The position numbers and the translations under genes were made by a program. The notes under the pieces were generated by a model. It had not been told where the DNA came from and did not search any database. It saw nothing but the letters and a program-made list of their open reading frames with translations. A stretch of 64,000 bases of DNA from Thioclava sp. JE_KL1. Its GTDB lineage: Bacteria > Pseudomonadota > Alphaproteobacteria > Rhodobacterales > Rhodobacteraceae. Location: NCBI RefSeq assembly GCF_009296265.1, contig NZ_WBJS01000005.1, forward strand, positions 248,001 to 312,000, given 5' to 3'. Shown here piece by piece: positions 48,130 through 57,760 of the stretch (its first letter is position 1; each line of letters starts with the position of its first letter).

Positions 48130-48855
48130 ATGAAATCTCCTGCCCTGTTGCTTTTGTCGATCACGCTCATCGCCTGCGGGCGGCTCGAGCAGGTCGGTAA
48201 GGCGCCCGGATTTACGCCGGTCGAAGGCGGCAACGAATTCTACGCCATGGCCTCCTCGCCGCTGCCCGTCACGACAGAGTCGCGCAGCCCTGAACAAGAA
48301 GCCTCTCTTTGGTCCGGTGCGCGCAATTCCCTGTTGGGCGACCCACGCGCCGCCAAACGCGGCGATATCCTCACCGTCGTGATTGAGATTAACGATAAGG
48401 CCGAAATCTCGAATTCGACGGGTCGCTCGCGCAGCGGATCGGATACGATGGGGGTGACCTCCATGCTCGGCATTCCCCAGCGCTTCGACAGGCGTCTGCC
48501 AGACGGGGCGAGCATGGCCGACGCCGTCTCGACCAATTCGAATTCGACCTATTCCGGCGACGGGCAGGTATCGCGCAATGAGAAACTGACCCTGCGCGTG
48601 GCCGCAACGATCATCGAGACGCTCCCGAATGGCGTGTTGCGCATTCAGGGCAGCCAGGAGGTGCGGGTGAATTTCGAGGTGCGCGAGCTGATCGTCACCG
48701 GTTTCGTGCGCCCCGCCGATGTGAGCCGCCAGAACGAGATCACCTATGACAAGATCGCTGGCGCGCGGATTTCCTATGGCGGGCGCGGGCAGATCACCGA
48801 TGTGCAGCAGCCGCGCTATGGCCAACAGATCGCCGATATTCTCCTGCCCTTCTGA
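48130..48855 (+). CDS. flgH: Flagellar L-ring lipoprotein FlgH
   Basis: 241 residues. Lipobox LIAC with the lipidated Cys at 17, then the conserved SLWSGARNSLLGDPRAAKRGDILTVVIEINDKAEI and GVLRIQGSQEVRVN. ATG 48130 gives the correct signal sequence (MKSPALLLLSITLIAC); an earlier ATG lies inside flgA. Outer-membrane bushing of the flagellum. Confidence 0.94.
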   Translation: MKSPALLLLSITLIACGRLEQVGKAPGFTPVEGGNEFYAMASSPLPVTTESRSPEQEASLWSGARNSLLGDPRAAKRGDILTVVIEINDKAEISNSTGRSRSGSDTMGVTSMLGIPQRFDRRLPDGASMADAVSTNSNSTYSGDGQVSRNEKLTLRVAATIIETLPNGVLRIQGSQEVRVNFEVRELIVTGFVRPADVSRQNEITYDKIAGARISYGGRGQITDVQQPRYGQQIADILLPF

Positions 48856-48864
48856 GGTTCCGCA

Positions 48865-49398
48865 ATGCTTGGTAAACTCCTCCCGCTTCTCCTCGGTCTG
48901 ATCGGTCTCGCCGGTGGCGGCGCGGTCGGATATTTCCTGCGCCCCGCCCCGCCGCCCGCAGAACATCTCACCGATCCGGCCGGTGCGGAGGGGGCAGCGG
49001 AAGGAGATCACGGCGCCGCACCAGAGGCTCATGGGGCCCCGGCCGCTGCCGACCATGGGGCCGAGGGCGATGTCACCTCCGAATTCGTGAAGCTCAACAA
49101 CCAGTTCATCGTGCCGCTGGTAACCGAGTCGCGCATCTCTGGCATGGTCATCCTGTCGCTCAGCCTCGAGGTGAAGGTCGGCGAAACAGAAACCGTCTAC
49201 CGCGCTGAGCCAAAACTGCGCGATGCGTTCCTGCAGGTGCTGTTTGATCACGCGAATACGGGGGGATTTCAGGGCCTGTTCACGGACTCCGCGAACATGT
49301 CGCGCCTGCGCCGGGCCCTGACCGAGACCGCGCGTAGCATTCTAGGTCCCGGTGTCCTTGCGGTTCTGGTCTCCGATATCGTGCGTCAGGACAGTTAG
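48865..49398 (+). CDS. fliL: FliL-family flagellar basal body-associated protein (first copy)
   Basis: 177 residues with one N-terminal transmembrane helix (MLGKLLPLLLGLIGLAGGGAVGYF), a His/Ala/Glu-rich periplasmic linker and a C-terminal FliL domain (VILSLSLEVKVGE...LRDAFLQVLFDHANTGGF). Last gene of the flgB operon, 9 bases after flgH. A second FliL is encoded at 58802-59293. FliL proteins ring the stator and raise torque. Confidence 0.83.
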   Translation: MLGKLLPLLLGLIGLAGGGAVGYFLRPAPPPAEHLTDPAGAEGAAEGDHGAAPEAHGAPAAADHGAEGDVTSEFVKLNNQFIVPLVTESRISGMVILSLSLEVKVGETETVYRAEPKLRDAFLQVLFDHANTGGFQGLFTDSANMSRLRRALTETARSILGPGVLAVLVSDIVRQDS

Positions 49399-49440
49399 GT
49401 CAGATCCGTAATCTCTGCGACAGACGAGAAGTCCCGCGCC

Positions 49441-49800
49441 TCAGCGCGGCGCACCTCGTTTCGGGTGACCGAGTTTCGTGACAACGTCATGGCGGCCCAC
49501 CGCGCGCGCGGTTGCGCCATGCTGCGCAGCAAGCGCGGGGTCGAGATCCGTCCGCGCGGCACGTAGCCGCGTGTCTTCCAGCGACAGGTAGCGCAGATAG
49601 GCGAGGGTGTTCTGCCCGGAGGCTGGTTCCTGCGCGAGCGTCTCCCGGGTCGACCGCTCCTCTGCCTGAAGGCTGGCAATTCGCGCATCGAGCGCGCGTG
49701 CCCGGGCGTTAAGCCGTGCGAGTGCAGCCAACTCCGCCTCCCGCTGCATACGGGTCAATCGGGCGAGCGCCGCCAGCCGCTTTACCTGCAATTTGCTCAT
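49441..49800 (-). CDS. Coiled-coil FliJ-like protein
   Basis: 119 residues, nearly all charged helix (MSKLQVKRLAALARLTRMQR... ARALDARIASLQAEERSTRETLAQ), with the length and coiled-coil nature of FliJ, the ATPase stalk and chaperone-escort protein. Sequence motifs in FliJ are weak, so the assignment is by position and composition. ATG 49800 overlaps the flhB stop as ATGA; an ATG three codons earlier exists. Last gene of the long minus flagellar operon. Confidence 0.65.
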   Translation of the reverse strand: MSKLQVKRLAALARLTRMQREAELAALARLNARARALDARIASLQAEERSTRETLAQEPASGQNTLAYLRYLSLEDTRLRAARTDLDPALAAQHGATARAVGRHDVVTKLGHPKRGAPR

Positions 49801-50888
49801 TTGCGCCATGCCGCACCTCCGCGGGCCGCCTTGCGCATTTTCTCCGCAAAGCGGATCGCGGCGGCGACGGGTTTGTAATGCTCCGGCCGGATTTCTTCGC
49901 CAATCTCGATCGCCGCGAATAGCGCCCGCGCGGTCGGCGGGTCCGAATGAACGGGCACCGCGTTTTCCGCCGCGATCTCGCAGATCCGCGCCGCGATCGC
50001 ATCGACCCCTTTCGACAGGCAGACCGGCGCACGCCCCGAGGCGCGATCCCATTTCAGCGCGACCGCGTAATGGGTCGGGTTGACGATCACGACATCGGCC
50101 TTGGCGGTGTCGGGAACAGATTGCCGCGTCGCAAGCTCCACCCCCTTCTGACGTCGCTGTGCCTTCAGATGCGGATCGCCTTCGGATTGCTTCATTTCGT
50201 CGGTCAATTCCTTACGCGTCATCCGGTTGCGGCGCAGGAATTCGGACCGCTGCCAAAGATAATCGATCGCGCCCATCGTGGCGGCGAGGGCGGTGACGAT
50301 CATCAGAAACTCGGCAATCATCCGAAACAGCAGCCCCACGATCTGCACCGATTCGAGACGCTGCGTGAGCAAAATCAGATCGGCGCGCGCCCTGAGGTAA
50401 ATGAAAAGAATCGTCGCGATCACGGCGAGTTTCGTCGCGCTCTTGGCGAATTCGAACAGCCCGCTGCGTCCGAATTTCTGCGCAGCATTTTTCAGCGGAT
50501 TGATCCGGCTGAGCTTTGGCTGGAGCTTGTCGGGCGCGACCACGATCGCGCGCTGTGCCCAGTAGGCGACGAGCGCGGCGATCATCGGCACCACGAAAAA
50601 CGGCGCGAGCGGCAGGAGCAGCGTGCCGATGATCCGCCCGCCCAAGGCCGTCCCGCCACCGAGAAACTGCGCGGCCATCTCATCGGCGCGATCCAGCATC
50701 GCCATCGCCCCACTGCCGAACCGCGTCACGCTGTAGATACCCAGGCCGAGCAGCGTCGCGAGAAAACTGCCATAGACGGCGGCCACGGAAATCTCGGTCG
50801 AGCGCACCAGATCGCCCTTGCGCCGTGCCCCGTCCAGCTTATGCGGTGTCGGGTCGAATTCCTTTTCGCCGGCTTCGTCTTCGCTCAT
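49797..50888 (-). CDS. flhB: Flagellar export switch protein FlhB
   Basis: Controls export substrate specificity. N-terminal DPTPHKLDGARRKGDLVRS, four membrane helices, and the autocleavage site NPTH (N270-P271-T272-H273) in VIVNPTHYAVALKW. 363 residues. ATG 50888 overlaps the fliR stop as ATGA. Confidence 0.96.
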   Translation of the reverse strand: MSEDEAGEKEFDPTPHKLDGARRKGDLVRSTEISVAAVYGSFLATLLGLGIYSVTRFGSGAMAMLDRADEMAAQFLGGGTALGGRIIGTLLLPLAPFFVVPMIAALVAYWAQRAIVVAPDKLQPKLSRINPLKNAAQKFGRSGLFEFAKSATKLAVIATILFIYLRARADLILLTQRLESVQIVGLLFRMIAEFLMIVTALAATMGAIDYLWQRSEFLRRNRMTRKELTDEMKQSEGDPHLKAQRRQKGVELATRQSVPDTAKADVVIVNPTHYAVALKWDRASGRAPVCLSKGVDAIAARICEIAAENAVPVHSDPPTARALFAAIEIGEEIRPEHYKPVAAAIRFAEKMRKAARGGAAWRK

Positions 50889-51673
50889 CGTACCACTCCG
50901 AACGGGTTGCCGAGGAAGGTCATGACCGCCTCGCGCCAGATCGCGATGGCAGTGGGCGCACATAGGGCAAGCAGAATCAGACCGCCTGCCGTGAGTGCCG
51001 GGGCACCGACGAACGCCACCATCAGCTGCGGCATGGCTCGGTTAATCGCGCCAAGCGCGACGTTGTAGATCAGCCCGGTGACCGCGAAGGGGGCGGCGAG
51101 CTTGAAGGCGAGCGAAAACGCCTGCGCGACACCCGAGACGCCCCAGCGCCGCAGCGCATCCGGATCGGGCCATTCGCCCACCGGCAACACCTGATAGGTG
51201 CCGATCAGAAACTCGATGAGCTGGACATGAAACCCGAGGCTCATCAGCACCGCGATACCGGCGATCAGCAGGAGGTTCCCGATTGCGGGTTGCGGTTCCC
51301 CGCCCATTCCGCCGAGCAGCTGCGAGAGCGAACTCGACTGCGCCGCCATTGTGCCTGCGATTTGCAGCGCGAAGACAAAGGCGCGCAATCCGAAGCCAAG
51401 AAAGAGGCCGATCGCGATTTCCGAGGCCAGCCAGAGCGGCAAAGCCGTCTCTTGGTCGAAACTGGCGAGCGTCGGTGCGAGGGCTGGAACCGTCACCAGG
51501 GTTATCGCGAGTGCGACCCCCGTCTTGATCCGCGCCGGCAGGCTCGTCTCGCCAAAGCCCGGGGCCATGGCGACAATCCCGCCCACCCGCAGCAGGATGA
51601 TGAAACCTATGAACAAAAAGCTGCGTGCCTGTTGCAGGATCTCGCTGAGCAGATCGAGAAGCGACGGGCTCAT
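50885..51673 (-). CDS. fliR: Flagellar export gate protein FliR
   Basis: 262 residues, six or so hydrophobic segments, with GGIVAMAPGFGETSLPARIKTGVALAITLV near the N-terminus and LAFKLAAPFAVTGLIYNVALGAINRAMPQLMV, both typical of FliR. ATG overlaps the flhA stop (ATGA). Confidence 0.94.
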   Translation of the reverse strand: MSPSLLDLLSEILQQARSFLFIGFIILLRVGGIVAMAPGFGETSLPARIKTGVALAITLVTVPALAPTLASFDQETALPLWLASEIAIGLFLGFGLRAFVFALQIAGTMAAQSSSLSQLLGGMGGEPQPAIGNLLLIAGIAVLMSLGFHVQLIEFLIGTYQVLPVGEWPDPDALRRWGVSGVAQAFSLAFKLAAPFAVTGLIYNVALGAINRAMPQLMVAFVGAPALTAGGLILLALCAPTAIAIWREAVMTFLGNPFGVVR

Positions 51674-53754
51674 GCGGGGACCTGTCCGACCATCGCGGGT
51701 CGCGCCTCCAGGCCGATTTCTTCGTAGCTCAGGACCGGCGCGTTCAGCCCTTTCGCGTTGATGACCGTACGCAAAAACCGCCGCCTGCGCCCTGAAGAGA
51801 CCAGTGCCGGGAAGGTCCCCGCTTGCGCCGCCCCGGCGAGTTTCTCGGCGATATTCGCCGCCAGCTTGTTGAACAGGTCAGGTGGCAGGGCGACATCGCT
51901 GCCCGCCTCGCCCCCGATCGTGTATTTTCCGAAGCGTTCCTCCCAATCGGGCGCCAGTTGGATCAGGGGAATCGTGCCGTCCTCGCGACGCAGATCGGCA
52001 ACGAGCTGGAAGCCGAGGCGCTGCCGCACATGTTCGCAGATCTGCTCGGGGCTTTGCAGGTGACGCGCCTCCGAGATCGCCTCGACGATCAGCAGAAGGT
52101 TGCGGATCGAGACTCGTTCATCGAGCAGTAGCCTTAACACCGAAAGCAGCAGATCGACCGGCACCTTGTCGGGGATGAGCTCGTCGAGAACGCGTCGATT
52201 GGCCTGCGCGCGTGTCGGATCGGAGAGGTTCGCGACTTCGTCGAGCAGCCGCCGCAGCGCCCGCAACGTCATCAGCCGCGAGAAGTTCGCCTTGATCACT
52301 TCGAGAAGATGCGTCGCGAGCACCTCCGTCGGCCCGACCACCGTCGAGCCGGCGAGCGCCGCGTCTTCCTGCTGATGGGCGGGCACCCAAAGCGCGGGCG
52401 CGTGGAACACCGGTTCGCGGACCTCCTCGCCGTCGGGCAGAAAATCGCGATTGTCCGCGATCAGCGCAAGAACATGCTCCGGCATCAGCCGATCGCGTGC
52501 CTGCTCCACACCCTGAACGCGGATGCGGTAATGACCGGGCGGCAAGGTTGCGTCGTCGGTCAGGCGAATTTCGGGGAGGATCAATCCGAAATTCGTCGCG
52601 ACGTGATTGCGCATGTTGGAGATGCGGGCGTCCAGACCCGTCGCCGGATCGAGCGCCATCTTGACCAGATCCGGGGCGAATTCGACATGGATATCGTCGA
52701 TGTCGAGCACGTCACCCATCGATTTCTGCTTCGGCCCGGTCTCTGGCGCGGGCATTTTCATCGCTTCGCGCCGTGCACGCGCCCTTTCGGCGCGCCGCAG
52801 CATATAGGCCGCTGTGCCGAGGATGACGGCCCCTGCGGTGAACGGCACGAAGGGGAGGCCCGGCACGAGACCGAAAAGCGCCATCAAGACCGCAACGGTT
52901 GTCAGGGCGGCCGGGTATTTACCAAGCTGGCGGAACAACTCCAGATCGGTGGAGCCTTTCGCCCCGCCGCGCGAGAGCAGAATGGCCGCTGCGATCGAGA
53001 TGATGACCGCCGGAATCTGGCTGACGAGGCCGTCGCCGACCGTAAGAATCGCATAGGTCTCGAGCGCGCGATCGAGCGGCATTCCATGCACGACGGTGCC
53101 GATAAGCAGCCCGACCACGAGGTTGAGCATCGTGATTAACAGGCCGGCAACCGCGTCCCCTTTGACGAATTTGGATGCCCCGTCGAGCGAGCCGAAAAAG
53201 GTGGTTTCCGCCTGCTCGCGTTCGCGCCGCTCTCGCGCTTCGGCATGGTCGATGGCGCCCGCATTCATGTCGCTGTCGATCGCGAGTTGCTTACCCGGCA
53301 TCGCGTCGAGCGCGAAGCGCGCGCCGACCTCGGCCATGCGCCCCGCACCTTTGGTGATGACGATGAAATTCACGATCAGGATCACGCAGAACACGACCAG
53401 CCCGATCAGGACCGAGCCGCTCATGATGAAATTCGCGAACCCTTCGATAACGCCGCCCGCCGCACCCGTGCCCGTGTGTCCGTTTCCGATGATGAGTTTG
53501 GTCGAAGTAACGTTGAGCGACAGCCGCAGCATGAGCGTCGCAAGGAGGATGGTGGGAAAGGCGGAGAAATCGAGCGGACGTTCGATGAAGAGGGTGACGG
53601 TGAAGATCAGGATCGCGAGGGCGAAAGAGGTGGCGAGACCGATGTCGAGGATCCAGGAGGGCACCGGCAGGATCATCATCGCGATGACCGCCATCAGCGC
53701 GAGCGCCAGCAGGATCGTTGGCTGAAACGCGCGTTGCACGAGCGGGGTCGCCAT
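51670..53754 (-). CDS. flhA: Flagellar export apparatus protein FlhA
   Basis: 694 residues. N-terminal eight-helix domain including the conserved FHIPEP-type loop (RMAEVGARFALDAMPGKQLAIDSDMNAGAI) and a cytoplasmic ring domain (from about residue 330) with LLTLR-like and LFRKLA segments. ATG 53754 overlaps the upstream stop by one base; a GTG one codon earlier is open. Confidence 0.96.
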   Translation of the reverse strand: MATPLVQRAFQPTILLALALMAVIAMMILPVPSWILDIGLATSFALAILIFTVTLFIERPLDFSAFPTILLATLMLRLSLNVTSTKLIIGNGHTGTGAAGGVIEGFANFIMSGSVLIGLVVFCVILIVNFIVITKGAGRMAEVGARFALDAMPGKQLAIDSDMNAGAIDHAEARERREREQAETTFFGSLDGASKFVKGDAVAGLLITMLNLVVGLLIGTVVHGMPLDRALETYAILTVGDGLVSQIPAVIISIAAAILLSRGGAKGSTDLELFRQLGKYPAALTTVAVLMALFGLVPGLPFVPFTAGAVILGTAAYMLRRAERARARREAMKMPAPETGPKQKSMGDVLDIDDIHVEFAPDLVKMALDPATGLDARISNMRNHVATNFGLILPEIRLTDDATLPPGHYRIRVQGVEQARDRLMPEHVLALIADNRDFLPDGEEVREPVFHAPALWVPAHQQEDAALAGSTVVGPTEVLATHLLEVIKANFSRLMTLRALRRLLDEVANLSDPTRAQANRRVLDELIPDKVPVDLLLSVLRLLLDERVSIRNLLLIVEAISEARHLQSPEQICEHVRQRLGFQLVADLRREDGTIPLIQLAPDWEERFGKYTIGGEAGSDVALPPDLFNKLAANIAEKLAGAAQAGTFPALVSSGRRRRFLRTVINAKGLNAPVLSYEEIGLEARPAMVGQVPA

Positions 53755-54500
53755 CACATCCCTCGCGCTTTCCGCGCGGCACGCGCGAACAGGGAGGCGC
53801 CGGGGGCACCGCCCGCTCGGGGCGGCTCCGCGTCTTTTGACCTGAGCAGAAGCGGGTAGCCGTTTTCTCGGCGTTGTGCTTGGGACGCGCTTTGTGCCAG
53901 CACGATGTCGGGAATATCAGGCAATGGACTGGCCGCGGCGGCGGAAGTTGTCATCACGTCTTTCGGGCCGCTTCTGCCTTCGAGTTTCGCGAAAAACCGG
54001 GCAAAGCGTGTCGAATAACTGTTCGCATGCTCCGGCGTGCGCGAGTGATAGGCGCCCGCCGCCGTCTTCCAGTCACCGCTTTCTGCGTAGAGCGATTTCA
54101 GAAACTGTGCCGCATATCGGGCGTTTTCCAACGGGTCGATCATGTCTTCGATCGATGAAAAATGTTGCCCGTGCCATTTGAAATTGATCTGGAAACAGCC
54201 GACGTCGAAGCTTCGAGCGCCGCGTTTGAATTCCTTGAAAGCGTAAGCGAGCGCCAAATTCCGGCGGTCGAACCAATGCCCAGCGCCTTCCATATTCACG
54301 GTCCACGGCCACGGCTCGAAGCCACTCGCGCCTTTTCGTCCGGTCTCATTTAGCGAGATCGCCATGAGCACCGCATAAGGAACGCCGCTTTCGCGCGAGG
54401 CTTGCTTCGCGGCGGCCTCGCATAGCTGGGGTTGCCCCGCCGCGGATAGCGGAACGAGGGTTAGACAGAGAACATACAGAGCCCGCCGAAACCAAGGCAT
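53754..54500 (-). CDS. Exported lytic transglycosylase, flagellar SltF-like
   Basis: 248 residues: signal peptide MPWFRRALYVLCLTLVPLSA, then an SLT fold with catalytic Glu E52 in MAISLNETGRKG, FDVGCFQINFKWHG, and AGAYHSRTPEHA. The C-terminal 60 residues are a low-complexity extension. Position between flhA and a motor protein gene suggests it opens peptidoglycan for rod growth, as SltF does in R. sphaeroides. ATG 54500 with AAAGGG upstream matches the signal peptide. Alternative: a general transglycosylase. Confidence 0.87.
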   Translation of the reverse strand: MPWFRRALYVLCLTLVPLSAAGQPQLCEAAAKQASRESGVPYAVLMAISLNETGRKGASGFEPWPWTVNMEGAGHWFDRRNLALAYAFKEFKRGARSFDVGCFQINFKWHGQHFSSIEDMIDPLENARYAAQFLKSLYAESGDWKTAAGAYHSRTPEHANSYSTRFARFFAKLEGRSGPKDVMTTSAAAASPLPDIPDIVLAQSASQAQRRENGYPLLLRSKDAEPPRAGGAPGASLFARAARKARGM

Positions 54501-54584
54501 GGGGTTTTCCCTTTGCAGTGCAATTCTTGCAAACCCAGACCTAGCGGCCAAAGATTTGGAATCCGTTTGCGCCGTTTCTGCGCG

Positions 54585-56894
54585 TCATTCCTGTGCGGAC
54601 GGCAAGGCAAGACGGTCGAGCATTTTCGACAAAGTCTCTCGCTCGGCTTGGCTTCGCTCCAAGAGGCTGCGCGCCTGAGTGATCGGGCCGCCTTGGACCT
54701 CCGTCCCAGGCGAAGGCGCCGCACCGAAGGTTTCCAAAAACTGCTTCTCCACCGCATCGGTCGAGGTCTCCAGGTTTGACCAGTCGCCCTTATGCCAGGA
54801 CTGTGCGCGCGCATCTTCTGGATTGCCCGCGCGAAGGTAGGCGGCGCGCGCGTCGTCGTGTCGACCAAGCCGGGATAAAACCTCCGCCCGGAGTCGCTCG
54901 ACTTGCTGGCCGCCGAGGTCTTTCAGATGGGCGAGGGCAGCTGCAGGGTCCATTTCAAGAAGCGCAGCCCGAGCGAGCAGCGTTTTGTCCTGCTCCGTTA
55001 ATGGCGCGGCCTTGCCGAGGAGGCGCACGGCGACGGCCGGCATTCCCAGAGAGATTGCGCGTCCGGCCAATTCTTGTCGCAGGTCCGGTATCTCTGCGAC
55101 TTCCTCGGCGAGTGGCAATTCGTCGTAGAGGGTGCGAAGGAAAACCGCGTCGCTGGCTTGACCAACCAACCGTGTGAATATTGCCGCGAGCGTGCCGTTT
55201 GGGTCCGCGATCGTGGTCGCATCGGCATAAATCTCAAAAGCTTTAGGAAATTCGGAATTCGCGGCGTGCCCGATCGCAGCGATGCGCCGCAGCTCCGGTG
55301 CCTCTGGCGCTTTGGCGAGTTCGAATGCGAGCGCCTCAGCATTGGCGAGAGCTGCCGGATCGACCTCTCCTCCCGCATCGATCTGGCCGTTGAGCCATAA
55401 GATCAACGCGCGCAACCCTTGCTCTGAATTCGTCTTCGAAAGCGCCTCAAGGTTACCCAAAGCTTGTGGATCCGCTTCTTTCGCTTGGATTTCCGCCTCC
55501 ACTGTATCAAGCGCAGTTCGATCCTCCGTGGTTACTCGGCTGACTGCAGGTTCGAGAGACCGCGCCACATCCGCTGCCCGAATCTGCGTGAGCCGAGCCA
55601 CAAGTTTTGGCGCCAGAGACCGTCGCAGATCCGCCGGAAGTGCTTCGAAATTTCGGCGAAGCGCGGCGAATGCGACATCTCGTTTTTCGGGCGGCGGGTC
55701 TGATGCAAGGAAAGCCCAAAGCGCGACCGCACCATCGCAATCTGTGAGCCGCGCGAGCGGCGATGCGGCGGCGGCAGGGTCCTGATCGAGAACCGATCCG
55801 ACAAAGAGCAGAGCATCTTTGCTAGGACCATCCTTGGCCATGTCGCGCAAAAGCGCGCGGGACTCCGTCCCGAAGCCGAAGGCGATGTATAGCCTTGCCA
55901 AAGCCATCACCTTACGCGGGTTGGGGACGTCGAATTCGCCCAAAAGATCACGGCGTGCATCGCTGATCTGCGCGAAGGCCGGGCGCTCGTCGATCCAGCT
56001 CGCGAGGTCGAAATATCGATCGGGAGGGCACTCGGATACCTCCAGCTGCGTCTGGGGTGGCGTGACGAGATGATCGCGATCGATCACAGTCATCGAGTCG
56101 ACGGCGAGATGCGGCGGCAGTGTCGGCGCGGGTGGACCCATAGGATCGTCGGCGCTCTCCGTGGGCGTCTCGCTTGCCGGAGAGTTTGCTTGTTGCCCGC
56201 TCCTAGAGGGCTGGGCCTTCGAAGGCTTCACCTGAGCCGAGACGAGCCCCTGCGATGCCGCCCGCGAAATCTGGCGTAAGAGGCTCTCTTCAATGCCATC
56301 AAGTCGCGGATCCGGTTTCGGCGGGATTTGCGGTTTAGGCGCGCTATCCGAGATCGTCACCGGCGCAGCGGTGGTTTCGCGCATATGCGGCGGCTGCCAG
56401 AAGAGGTCGAGATAGTCCCGTCCAATCGCGACGGGCTGAACGGTTCTAAGCCGGGGCGGGGAGGATGGCCGCGGCGCATTCGTTGGCGAAGATTTGGCCC
56501 GATCGCGCACGGCCCCAGCTGGCGCCAGCGCGGCTTGAGCTGGGGGGGCATCCTTGAGGTCGATGACGAATGCACCGCTTTCGAGAGTAAAGGTTTCGGG
56601 AACGACCTCGGGAGCGAGTTTCAGACGAAGCGTGCCATCCGGTTCAGCAATAAGTGCTTTCAACCTCTCACGCGGGATCAACTCGAACACGTTCTGAATC
56701 GCATATTGCGGATCTGATGCGTCGGTCGCGAGGCGAAAACCTCCATCTACGGGTGCAAGAGCCCGACTGGCCGATGCGGGCAGATAGACCACGAGGCGGG
56801 AAAAGCCGTCATGTTCGCCCGATTTGACCGTAATTGGCGTGGCATAAGCCAGGGTGAAGGGCAGCAGCAAAAGAAGCGCGATCCAGAACCTCAT
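54585..56894 (-). CDS. Large exported AMIN-like/helical-repeat protein of the flagellar motor operon, unknown
   Basis: 769 residues, not a named flagellar protein. Signal peptide MRFWIALLLLLPFTLAYATP. Residues about 20-115 resemble an AMIN-type beta domain (HDGFSRLVVYLP, PDGTLRLKLAPEV, SGAFVIDLKDAPP), which in other proteins binds cell wall. A Pro/Ser-rich linker follows (about 116-265). Residues about 300-720 are Ala/Leu-rich helix pairs with TPR character (KVMALARLYIAFGFGTESRALL; ALAHLKDLGGQQVERLRAEVLSRLGRHDDARAAYLRAG). ATG overlaps the motA stop (ATGA), so its synthesis is coupled to MotA. Likely periplasmic and motor-associated; could be the client of MotE, as MotC is in rhizobia. Confidence 0.8.
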   Translation of the reverse strand: MRFWIALLLLLPFTLAYATPITVKSGEHDGFSRLVVYLPASASRALAPVDGGFRLATDASDPQYAIQNVFELIPRERLKALIAEPDGTLRLKLAPEVVPETFTLESGAFVIDLKDAPPAQAALAPAGAVRDRAKSSPTNAPRPSSPPRLRTVQPVAIGRDYLDLFWQPPHMRETTAAPVTISDSAPKPQIPPKPDPRLDGIEESLLRQISRAASQGLVSAQVKPSKAQPSRSGQQANSPASETPTESADDPMGPPAPTLPPHLAVDSMTVIDRDHLVTPPQTQLEVSECPPDRYFDLASWIDERPAFAQISDARRDLLGEFDVPNPRKVMALARLYIAFGFGTESRALLRDMAKDGPSKDALLFVGSVLDQDPAAAASPLARLTDCDGAVALWAFLASDPPPEKRDVAFAALRRNFEALPADLRRSLAPKLVARLTQIRAADVARSLEPAVSRVTTEDRTALDTVEAEIQAKEADPQALGNLEALSKTNSEQGLRALILWLNGQIDAGGEVDPAALANAEALAFELAKAPEAPELRRIAAIGHAANSEFPKAFEIYADATTIADPNGTLAAIFTRLVGQASDAVFLRTLYDELPLAEEVAEIPDLRQELAGRAISLGMPAVAVRLLGKAAPLTEQDKTLLARAALLEMDPAAALAHLKDLGGQQVERLRAEVLSRLGRHDDARAAYLRAGNPEDARAQSWHKGDWSNLETSTDAVEKQFLETFGAAPSPGTEVQGGPITQARSLLERSQAERETLSKMLDRLALPSAQE

Positions 56895-57760
56895 GCCGCC
56901 TCCGATTTCACCGACTTCAAGGCCTCCTCGAGGTCGGAGAAGCTTGGGCGAATGTGGTGGGGCGTGTTCTGGCGACCGACCTCAATGCAGATATTGGTTG
57001 CGTGATTGTGCAGGTTGGCGATCAACACCTCGCGGATCAGTTTGTAGAAGTGGCTGTCTTCGTCGATCACCCCCTTCATCCGGCTCGCAAAGGGGGCGAT
57101 GAACCCGTAGGCGAGGAACACGCCGAGAAAGGTTCCGACAAGCGCGCCGCCGATCATCTTGCCGAGAATTTCGGGGGGCTGGTCGATCGACCCCATGGTC
57201 TTGATGACCCCGAGCACCGCCGCGACGATCCCGAGCGCGGGCATTGCGTCGGCAACCGACTGCATCGCGTGGCTCGAATGCATGGCGTGGTGGTAATTCG
57301 CCTCGAGCTGCTTATCGAGCACCTCTTCCACTTGCATGGGGTCGTCGTAATTCATCGAGGCCGATCGCATCGTATCGCAGATGATGTCGATCGCCTCGTG
57401 ATCGTGCAGGATTTTCGGATACTTCCCGAAAATCGAAGAACTCTCCGGGTCTTCGATATGCTCTTCGATCGCAACGGGATTCTGACGGGCTAGCCGGATC
57501 AATTCGAACAACAGGCAAAGAAGATCGCGGTAGTCGTCGGGCTTCCATTTCGGTCCTTTGAAAACCTTTCCGACATCCTTCAGCGTGTGCTTGATTGAGG
57601 CCATGTCGTTCGACAGAACGAAGGCGCCGACGGCGGCGCCGCCGATCATGATCATCTCGAAGGGCAACGATTTCAGGATGATCCCCATCTTCCCGCCCGC
57701 CGCGACATAGCCGCCGAAAACCATCGCGAAGATGATCACGATGCCGATGATGCCGATCAT
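56891..57760 (-). CDS. motA: Flagellar stator protein MotA
   Basis: 289 residues with four membrane helices, the first MIGIIGIVIIFAMVFGGYVAAGG, the cytoplasmic loop between helices 2 and 3 with charged residues, and the C-terminal proton-channel part AVADAMPALGIVAAVLGVIKTMGSIDQPPE...LGVFLAYGFIAPFA. motB is not beside it; downstream is the 769-residue exported protein. Part of the fliL-led minus operon. Confidence 0.95.
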   Translation of the reverse strand: MIGIIGIVIIFAMVFGGYVAAGGKMGIILKSLPFEMIMIGGAAVGAFVLSNDMASIKHTLKDVGKVFKGPKWKPDDYRDLLCLLFELIRLARQNPVAIEEHIEDPESSSIFGKYPKILHDHEAIDIICDTMRSASMNYDDPMQVEEVLDKQLEANYHHAMHSSHAMQSVADAMPALGIVAAVLGVIKTMGSIDQPPEILGKMIGGALVGTFLGVFLAYGFIAPFASRMKGVIDEDSHFYKLIREVLIANLHNHATNICIEVGRQNTPHHIRPSFSDLEEALKSVKSEAA

